Shown here piece by piece: positions 7,612 to 13,166 of a stretch of DNA of 13,166 bases (the first letter of the stretch is position 1; every line of letters begins with the position of its first letter). Below the pieces are notes generated by a model. That model searched no databases. It was not told the origin of the DNA and saw nothing but the letters and a program-made list of their open reading frames with translations. The position numbers were made by a program, and so were the translations under genes. Origin of the DNA: Anaerolineaceae bacterium (GTDB lineage Bacteria > Chloroflexota > Anaerolineae > Anaerolineales > Anaerolineaceae); assembly GCA_003446605.1 (NCBI GenBank), contig DMDF01000040.1:2099-15264 (forward strand), read 5' to 3'.

Positions 7612-9435
7612 TTAATCTGCCGGAGCGTAAATAACAAAATCATCAAATTCCCAATCGAGAGTGGTATTGGCGCCCATATCAAGATATAAGCCAGTCGCAC
7701 CTTTCAAAATCCGGTTGTCTTTAACCGTTGCTTGCAAAACGCCGTTGATATACAATCTGAATTGATATCCATCGATAATCACAGTAAGACGATTGACCTG
7801 GTCGATAGGGAGAATATCATTCGATGATCTTCCATTTAGGATATTTGACTGATTTCCATCTCTCACAAAGTTGAAATAGTAATGGTTCTTACTGTCGATA
7901 CTGAAATAATAGTAGCTGTTATCACTTGCCTTCAATACCAGCCCCCATTCATGGTACGGATGCCCGGTATGACTGGAAAGTCGACCTTTCACCGAAACCA
8001 TGTAATCGCGCAGTTCTTCCACCGGCGATTGAACGTAAGTTACCATATCCTGAAACATCTCAGCACGCACATTTAGCATATCTTTATAGTGTTCTAAACT
8101 GACCGTTCCCTCTCGTTCATCAATTTCATTTCCTACTCTCCAACCGTCTATTTCATTTTCATAGGAAAAAGAAGCGCAATAATTTTCCTGCCATCCAGAT
8201 ACAAGCACATCAGTATCCGTTAATTCGCATACCGGAACTGGAAGCGGCGTACTGGTTGGGATTGGCGTTCTGGTAGGCAGTGCGGGTTCGGTCGCGACCA
8301 GATCAGCTACATCAGCTTGTGGTACAGGATCTTTCTTGAATGCCAGTACTGCAAAGATAATATTAGATACCAATAATACTGCCATCACGGCAATTACGAC
8401 GATACGGGCTTGTTTTGTCATGAGATTCCACTCCTTGGTTATTCTCGCTCCAGCTTTTTTAAACCAGGTGTCGTTTTCCTGGTCTGCTGAGTTTTCATTT
8501 TCGTCTTGCTCTTCTTCTATGTGTTTTTCTTCAGACGTACTTTTCTGCTCTTCTATCTTTTCCGTTGTTGCTGTTTTTTTTGTTGGTTTTTCAACAGGTT
8601 CGTGCGTCAGCGCGAAAAACAGATCCTGAACTGTTGTGAATCGATCCCCTGGTTCTTTTTCAAGACAGCGCATGATGGCAGCCTCAATATGTTTTGGGAT
8701 CAGTTTATTATGTTTTTTAGGTGACACGACCTTTCCATTGAGATGTTCCCAACGGACTTTTTCAGCAGTCGTTCCGGTAATACCCGCACGATCTCCGGTA
8801 AATGGTCTTTCTCCTCCGGTAACCATCTCATAGATCGTAATTCCCAATGAATAAATATCTGACTGCGGGGTAGGATCTTCCCCTTTGATCAATTCCGGCG
8901 CCATATACGCAGGGGTTCCCACTCCCACCATGGTGGATGTCGCAGCATCCATGCTACGGGCAATACCGAAATCTGACACCATCACTTCCCCGTTTTTTGC
9001 CAGCATGATATTAGCAGGTTTGATATCGCAATGCACAATACCCATCTCATGGGCATAATGCAACGCAGAACATACCGGTTCGACCAAAGAAATCATACGG
9101 TCCACCGCCATTGGTTCTTTTGAATTAAAGATCACATCGCGAAGCGCCTCTCCCTCAATAAAATCCATCACAATAAAAACATCCAGCCCATCCCGCTCCA
9201 TCCCATAAAAACGCACAATATTGCGATGTTGAAGCTGTGACAAGGTCTTTGCCTCACGTTCAAAGCGCCTGATGAAGACCTTATCACGGGATAGATCTTC
9301 CCTCAACAACTTAATGGCAACATAACTTGCGCGCTTCTGGTCAAACGCTTTGTACACCTCCGCCATTCCCCCACGCCCCAAGGCTTCATCAATACGATAG
9401 CGGTTCTTTAGTATTTTCCCCTGCAATGATTCCAT
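7612..9435 (-). CDS. Ser/Thr protein kinase with TM helix and LamG-like (concanavalin-fold) ectodomain
   Basis: 607 residues, ATG at 9435 preceded by GAGAGGA (9440-9446). Kinase domain about 12-275: GRGGMAEV (20-27), Lys42, Glu61, HCDIKPAN catalytic loop (135-142, Asp137), DFG (155-157), APE (179-181). It departs from its siblings with ARSMDAAT for ARGMDAAT and QSDIYSLG for QTDIYALG. A highly charged Glu/Lys-rich juxtamembrane region (about 280-325) may be a coiled or disordered spacer. One TM helix follows (about 344-365), then a Pro/Thr linker (about 384-402). The ectodomain (about 403-607) is beta-rich and ends in the LamG/DUF1080-like pattern: WGLVLKASDNSYYYF, LYINGVLQATV, WEFDDFVIY. Such folds often bind glycans, suggesting a carbohydrate or envelope sensor; the ligand is unknown. 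Cys403 and Cys420 flank the domain's start and could pair. Its kinase core shows many synonymous differences from the siblings, so it is an older copy. Confidence 0.94.
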   Translation of the reverse strand: MESLQGKILKNRYRIDEALGRGGMAEVYKAFDQKRASYVAIKLLREDLSRDKVFIRRFEREAKTLSQLQHRNIVRFYGMERDGLDVFIVMDFIEGEALRDVIFNSKEPMAVDRMISLVEPVCSALHYAHEMGIVHCDIKPANIMLAKNGEVMVSDFGIARSMDAATSTMVGVGTPAYMAPELIKGEDPTPQSDIYSLGITIYEMVTGGERPFTGDRAGITGTTAEKVRWEHLNGKVVSPKKHNKLIPKHIEAAIMRCLEKEPGDRFTTVQDLFFALTHEPVEKPTKKTATTEKIEEQKSTSEEKHIEEEQDENENSADQENDTWFKKAGARITKEWNLMTKQARIVVIAVMAVLLVSNIIFAVLAFKKDPVPQADVADLVATEPALPTRTPIPTSTPLPVPVCELTDTDVLVSGWQENYCASFSYENEIDGWRVGNEIDEREGTVSLEHYKDMLNVRAEMFQDMVTYVQSPVEELRDYMVSVKGRLSSHTGHPYHEWGLVLKASDNSYYYFSIDSKNHYYFNFVRDGNQSNILNGRSSNDILPIDQVNRLTVIIDGYQFRLYINGVLQATVKDNRILKGATGLYLDMGANTTLDWEFDDFVIYAPAD

Positions 9436-9564
9436 ATGATCCTCTCCCTCTAAAATTTATGACGTCAACACACTAGAACAATTTCTCTCTTCTTTCTTTC
9501 TCAATCATTTTCCCAATGATCCTTTCCTCCTCAATCTCGAAAAATTACTCAAATTGAAATAGCA
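9436..9564. other. Largest intergenic gap in the array (129 bp), possible internal leader
   Basis: The coding (minus) strand of this gap is purine-rich. It holds a second Shine-Dalgarno-like string, AGGAGGAAAGGATCATTG, resembling the real leader of the gene below (AGGGAGAGGATCATATG). It also holds a perfect 8-bp palindrome TGACGTCA at 9460-9467, about 25 bp before the ATG, and a weak 6-bp inverted repeat (9504-9520). I cannot identify a convincing -35/-10 pair or a U-tract terminator. The gap may carry an internal promoter, an mRNA-processing site, or the relic of a lost gene start. Confidence 0.35.
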
Positions 9565-11535
9565 TTACCTTTCAACAACTTCTGAAATTACGCAGCGGAA
9601 CCCCCAGTTGCCAGAAGCATAGGCTTCCTGCTTGATAGTTAAAGGTTTGCTCCTATATGTACTACGGCAGTATTTCGCATCTGCGAAGAACGACCCACCG
9701 CGCAGGACATGTACATCACCATAACTGGGTCCCAGTGGATTATTCAATGGGCTATCTTTATAATATTCTTCCGAATACAAATCACTGACCCATTCATACA
9801 CATTGCCAACCATATCCAATGCACCGTACATGCTCGCGCCCGATGGATAGTTGCCCACTCTGACCGTATCACCGATATTATTCCCAAAATTCGCCTGCGA
9901 TGATGTCGGAGTTTGATTTCCCCAGGGATAACGATATCCCGTTGTTCCTCTAGCCGCTTTTTCCCATTCGGCTTCGGTGGGTAGTCGCTTGCCCGCCCAT
10001 TCGCAGTAAATGGTCGCGTCCTCATAGTCTACATAGATAACCGGGTAATCATCATAAGCAGTATTTATTTCATCTTCTTCATCAAAATGTCGAGACCCTG
10101 TATTGTCATCATGTGAATACTTCTTCGGCGCGTAGCAAACTCCTTCCTGCACGCACTCTCGATACATGGCATTGGTCACCTCGGTTTGGTCAATCCAGAA
10201 AGCATCCAGGTAAACCGTGTGCTGCGGTTTTTCATCTTCATCAGCACTGGTATCCTGATCGGAAGATCCCATTTCGAATTCCCCCGCTGGTACGTACACC
10301 ATGACCATATTGTCCTTGGGCGAGGTTATTAATGATCCAATGGTCACTGGCATTGCAGTTACCTGCGGGGCATGTGTTGGGAAAGTATCCAGAGTATCAG
10401 ATTGAACCGCACGCGTACTGCTATTGGGAGCATTTGATAAGGATACTGTTCCCCTACTTTCTTTTTCGGCTCCATTCAATGCAACAAAAAGGATGATACC
10501 CAGAAATAATACAACTGCAGCGATGATCCCCTTGCTGCCGCGTTCCCCGGCAGCCCCAGCATTTGCTGGAACACTTTGCTCACGTGATGGTATTGAACTG
10601 ACCGCTTTTGAAGCAGAAGAAGATGGAACATTGCCCGGAATATGCGGTATGCCAGTTTGGACAGGTCGATGCGCTTTTACAGGCTTTGCATTCGCCGTGG
10701 CAGCATGCAAAGCTCTGAAGAGATCATTAATACTTTGAAAACGATCGTGTGGGTCTTTCTGAATGCAACGCAAGAAGATCTGATCCATTTCGCTATTAAC
10801 GGTAGGGTTGAAATATCTGAGTGGGATGGGTTGCAGCTGCAAATGCTCCCACCTGATCTTCTCAGCAGTAGTTCCGGTAATGGTTGCCCGCTCCCCAGTG
10901 AAGGGGCGTTCGCCTCCCGTCAACATCTCGTACAGCACGATCCCCAAGGCATAGATATCCGTCTGCGGGGTAGGGTCTTCTCCTTTGATCAATTCCGGCG
11001 CCATGTAGGCTGGCGTGCCCACTCCCACCATGGTGGAGGTAGCCGCATCCATGCCGCGCGCAATGCCAAAATCGGTCAGATAGACCGTGCCATTCTTGTG
11101 GATCATGATGTTGGCGCTCTTCACATCGCAATGCACCATACCCATTTGATGGGCATAACTCAAGGCAGAGCACACCGGCTGGATCACCTCGAGAATACGC
11201 GGCATGGAAAGCGGACCATGTGCATCAAAGATCTCACTGCGCAACGTCCAGCCATCAATGTAATCCATCAGCATGTAGGCGGTGCGCCCTTCTCTTTCCA
11301 AGCCATAGCAACGCACAATGTTGGGATGCTGCAAGCGCGTCAGGTTGACCGCTTCGCGCTCGAAGCGGCGCATGAAGACGATATCCTCTGCCAGATCTTC
11401 GCGCAGCACCTTCATCGCCAGCGGCACCCCTCGTTGGGTATCCCACACCTTGTATACTTCTGCCATGCCCCCACGACCGAGAAATTCTTCTATGCGGTAA
11501 CGGTTCTTTAATTTCTTACCCACCAAAATAGTCAT
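9565..11535 (-). CDS. Ser/Thr protein kinase with TM helix and FGE/sulfatase-modifying-factor-like ectodomain
   Basis: 656 residues, ATG at 11535 preceded by AGGAAG (11541-11546). Kinase domain about 12-275: GRGGMAEV (20-27), Lys42, Glu61, HCDVKSAN catalytic loop (135-142, Asp137), DFG (155-157), APE (179-181). A Ser/Pro/Ala-rich juxtamembrane region precedes one TM helix (about 336-354). A linker then leads to an FGE-sulfatase (SUMF1/DUF323) domain, about 406-650: PAGEFEMGS, DEKPQHTVYLDAFWID, EVTNAMY, RLPTEAEWEKAARG, YPWGN, MVGNVYEWV, LRGGSF, WGFRC. True formylglycine-generating enzymes use two cysteines five residues apart after RGGSW; here the first is Ala618 and only Cys623 remains, so oxidase activity is unlikely and a binding or sensing role is more likely. 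Kinases joined to FGE-like domains are known elsewhere, as I recall for chlamydial Pkn1. The kinase core is almost identical to that of the gene at 1-909. Confidence 0.96.
   Translation of the reverse strand: MTILVGKKLKNRYRIEEFLGRGGMAEVYKVWDTQRGVPLAMKVLREDLAEDIVFMRRFEREAVNLTRLQHPNIVRCYGLEREGRTAYMLMDYIDGWTLRSEIFDAHGPLSMPRILEVIQPVCSALSYAHQMGMVHCDVKSANIMIHKNGTVYLTDFGIARGMDAATSTMVGVGTPAYMAPELIKGEDPTPQTDIYALGIVLYEMLTGGERPFTGERATITGTTAEKIRWEHLQLQPIPLRYFNPTVNSEMDQIFLRCIQKDPHDRFQSINDLFRALHAATANAKPVKAHRPVQTGIPHIPGNVPSSSASKAVSSIPSREQSVPANAGAAGERGSKGIIAAVVLFLGIILFVALNGAEKESRGTVSLSNAPNSSTRAVQSDTLDTFPTHAPQVTAMPVTIGSLITSPKDNMVMVYVPAGEFEMGSSDQDTSADEDEKPQHTVYLDAFWIDQTEVTNAMYRECVQEGVCYAPKKYSHDDNTGSRHFDEEDEINTAYDDYPVIYVDYEDATIYCEWAGKRLPTEAEWEKAARGTTGYRYPWGNQTPTSSQANFGNNIGDTVRVGNYPSGASMYGALDMVGNVYEWVSDLYSEEYYKDSPLNNPLGPSYGDVHVLRGGSFFADAKYCRSTYRSKPLTIKQEAYASGNWGFRCVISEVVER
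10837..11484 (-). repeat. Kinase-core direct repeat, copy B (partner 211-858)
   Basis: Partner of copy A in the same orientation, with about 10 kb between them. Direct repeats of this length and similarity could support recombination that deletes or duplicates the intervening genes, or gene conversion between the copies; this is inference. Confidence 0.85.
10928..10998 (-). repeat. 71-nt exact repeat in kinase C-lobe (partner 6943-7013)
   Basis: Second copy of the exact 71-nt run. Synonymous positions are identical too, which points to recent copying rather than protein-level constraint alone. Confidence 0.9.
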
Positions 11536-11568
11536 GTGATCTTCCTGTCCGCACTTATCTAAATATAT

Positions 11569-13166
11569 TTAATGCAAAACGCCGTATTGTACAATCGTTC
11601 CATCGTTAGTACCCACCAATAATATAGTCTCATCGCTATTGGAAACAATTGATGAGATTTTTTCATTAATTAAAAAAGAATCTATCAATGAAAGCGTCTG
11701 CAGGTCTCTAAATTCAATCGTGTTCTCATAGGAAAAAATAATTATTTCTGATTTCTTTAAGATTAGAGATTTTACATCGTTAGGTGTTTCATACATTAAT
11801 TTCGCTGATGTATTATTACTGGTAACTAGTTTTCCATTGTCGGCCATCAACAATAAAGTTTCCCCTTCTTTATTAACCCAAATAGATGATTCGCTAAATT
11901 GCGATAAATAATCCCAATCAGAGGCAAATTCCATTACATCAATTTTTTTACAATTCGCACTATTCCATAAGGAAACAATTTTGCTATAATCAAGTATTCC
12001 CATAAATTCGTTTCCTTTTTCCAGGTATATTGCTTTTTCAGAAGTAATGAAGTTACTCCCCCAATTAACTAAATATGTTGTTCCTTCGGGACCATAAGTA
12101 CTCAATTCTGTAGTATTGCATATATTTTTCCCTTCCTGTAAATCCCATACTTTTACTTTCCAGAATTCTGAGTTATTTCTAAGTTCCATAATGAAATATG
12201 TAAAAAAAATTGAATTATCTTCAGAAAAACCTATAATTCTATTTCCATCTGGTATTTCAAAAACAAGCCGTGCATCAGAATTTGAGTAAATTTTATTTCC
12301 AAGAACGTGATAGGTGGAATTCAAATAGATCTCATCATCATCATATGAATCTGAAAATTCAGTTTTATCTACAATCGCAAACGTTTGAGTGGAAAGAGAA
12401 ATAAAGTCAGCATTATCCAAAATCCATAAAAAATCACCGTCTTCTGAAAAACTCATGCGCTCAATAGAATAATTACCTACCTTCATCCTATTTACTTCTT
12501 GCAAACCATTTATATTTTCCTGTGTGATATTTTTAAGTGAAGGTAAAGGAGTTATTTGATGTAATTCTTTTTCAAAGGTAGCTGTTGGTGCAATTACCCC
12601 TACTTGAGTAGCAGCATCTTCAACTACGGGTTTTGTATCTATTTTTTTACTTTTCCAAGGAAAAGATTGATAATTCACTATCACTGTCAATGCACCGACA
12701 CAAATAAATAATATTCCCACAACCCAACCTGTTCGGTTTCCTTTATTTTTCTTCTTTTCTTTTTTATACACAATAACATTTTTTTGTTCACGATTTAGCT
12801 CATCGTCTGAAGATTCTTCTTTTTTCTGTCCATAATCATTCAGATCATATGAACCATTATCTTTTATCGTTTCAACAGAATCGATCAGGTCTATTACATT
12901 AGAATACCGATCACAAGGTATTTTCTCCAAACACGTTTTAATGATTTTTTCAAAACTCACAATGGCGCTTGAATTGACCGTTGTAACAGGATTCGGATCC
13001 AAGTTGAGATGTTCCCACCTCACCTTCTCTGCTGTCGTTCCAGTAATGGTAGCTCGCTCGCCAGTGAAGGGCCTCTCACCGCCTGTGAGCATCTCATACA
13101 ACACAATGCCCAGCGCGTAGATATCTGTTTGGGGTGTGGGATCTTGCCCTTTGATCAACTCCGGCG
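11569..13166 (-). CDS. Ser/Thr protein kinase with TM helix and degenerate beta-propeller, N-terminus cut by window edge
   Basis: The frame enters the window at base 13166 in the kinase APE motif (PEL, the TTG at 13156-13158 encoding this Leu rather than being a start) and ends with TAA at 11569; 531 complete residues are visible. These hold the C-lobe (DIYALG, GGERPFTGERA, ITGTTAEKVRWEHL, then CLEKIPCDRY), a charged Lys/Glu/Asp-rich juxtamembrane stretch, a TM helix (visible residues about 146-164), a linker, and a beta-rich C-terminal half. The latter has WD40-like strands (MSFSEDGDFLWILD, WKVKVWDLQEG, TIEFRDLQTLSLID, LLVGTNDGTIVQYG), best read as a degenerate, probably extracytoplasmic propeller. 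The catalytic loop and ATP site lie outside the window, so activity cannot be judged. The ectodomain is the most AT-rich stretch examined (12 G+C in the 60 bases 12181-12240). The next kinase starts 33 bp downstream. Confidence 0.92.
   Translation of the reverse strand, partial: PELIKGQDPTPQTDIYALGIVLYEMLTGGERPFTGERATITGTTAEKVRWEHLNLDPNPVTTVNSSAIVSFEKIIKTCLEKIPCDRYSNVIDLIDSVETIKDNGSYDLNDYGQKKEESSDDELNREQKNVIVYKKEKKKNKGNRTGWVVGILFICVGALTVIVNYQSFPWKSKKIDTKPVVEDAATQVGVIAPTATFEKELHQITPLPSLKNITQENINGLQEVNRMKVGNYSIERMSFSEDGDFLWILDNADFISLSTQTFAIVDKTEFSDSYDDDEIYLNSTYHVLGNKIYSNSDARLVFEIPDGNRIIGFSEDNSIFFTYFIMELRNNSEFWKVKVWDLQEGKNICNTTELSTYGPEGTTYLVNWGSNFITSEKAIYLEKGNEFMGILDYSKIVSLWNSANCKKIDVMEFASDWDYLSQFSESSIWVNKEGETLLLMADNGKLVTSNNTSAKLMYETPNDVKSLILKKSEIIIFSYENTIEFRDLQTLSLIDSFLINEKISSIVSNSDETILLVGTNDGTIVQYGVLH

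Noticed and set aside
9473..9508. 11-codon minus-strand mini-ORF (MIEKERREKLF) in the 129-bp gap
   Set aside because: Its spacing to the AGGAGG string is poor (17 nt) and the composition just reflects the purine-rich tract. Nothing supports translation or attenuation.
9504..9520. Inverted repeat ATCATT/AATGAT as a possible terminator
   Set aside because: The stem is only 6 bp and AT-rich, and no U-run follows on either strand.
10642..11511. 289-codon open frame on the plus strand
   Set aside because: It lies wholly antisense to the kinase at 9565-11535, and similar shorter antisense frames appear opposite every kinase core. It is a shadow of GC-rich, constrained kinase codons, with low-complexity His/Arg-rich translation and no recognisable domain.
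13156..13158. TTG as a start codon for the last gene
   Set aside because: It encodes the Leu of the kinase APEL motif. The frame stays open to the window end and the real start lies beyond it.
1..13166. CRISPR array, tRNA/rRNA, insertion sequence or phage genes
   Set aside because: I looked for spaced short repeats, transposase-like proteins, terminal inverted repeats and RNA-gene motifs and saw none; the long repeats present are all kinase coding sequence.

Overview
This window reads as part of a chromosome from a Chloroflexota bacterium, most likely class Anaerolineae. I infer this from the family style: PknB-like kinases ending in a TM helix, a Pro/Thr-rich linker and a varied extracytoplasmic module, plus a DUF6541/GT-C-like membrane protein of a kind common there. 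No marker gene in the window proves the taxonomy.

All eight genes lie on the minus strand, so transcription runs from high to low coordinates. In that order they are: a 5'-truncated kinase with TM and degenerate beta-propeller (11569-13166); kinase-TM-FGE/sulfatase-modifying-factor-like (9565-11535); kinase-TM-LamG-like (7612-9435); soluble kinase-WD40 (5733-7553); FHA-TM-ectodomain protein (4710-5693); kinase-TM-SH3b (3249-4679, GTG start); a large polytopic GT-C-like membrane protein (942-3233); and a kinase cut off at its C-terminus by the window edge (1-909). Gaps are 15-58 bp except for one of 129 bp (9436-9564). This fits one operon or two overlapping transcription units. No RNA genes, CRISPR arrays, insertion sequences or convincing terminators were seen.

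The central feature is a tandem array of six paralogous Hanks-type Ser/Thr kinases. Their catalytic cores are very similar, and each complete copy carries a different C-terminal module. Where the catalytic loop is visible (five of six) it reads HCD rather than HRD, so these are 'non-RD' kinases. The activation segment and a signature downstream of the APE motif are nearly invariant, while N-lobes and C-terminal modules vary. Two copies at opposite ends of the window are about 95% identical in protein across the kinase core, and similarity falls off just after the core. Kinase cores are GC-rich and the attached modules AT-rich, giving a mosaic composition.

A working model, which is inference: the array is a family of membrane receptors (propeller, FGE-like, LamG, SH3b) plus one cytosolic kinase with a WD40 scaffold. 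They share an activation segment that could allow cross-phosphorylation, and an FHA membrane protein encoded in the middle could read the phospho-Thr output. The GT-C-like protein may be a target or an envelope-building enzyme under this control.
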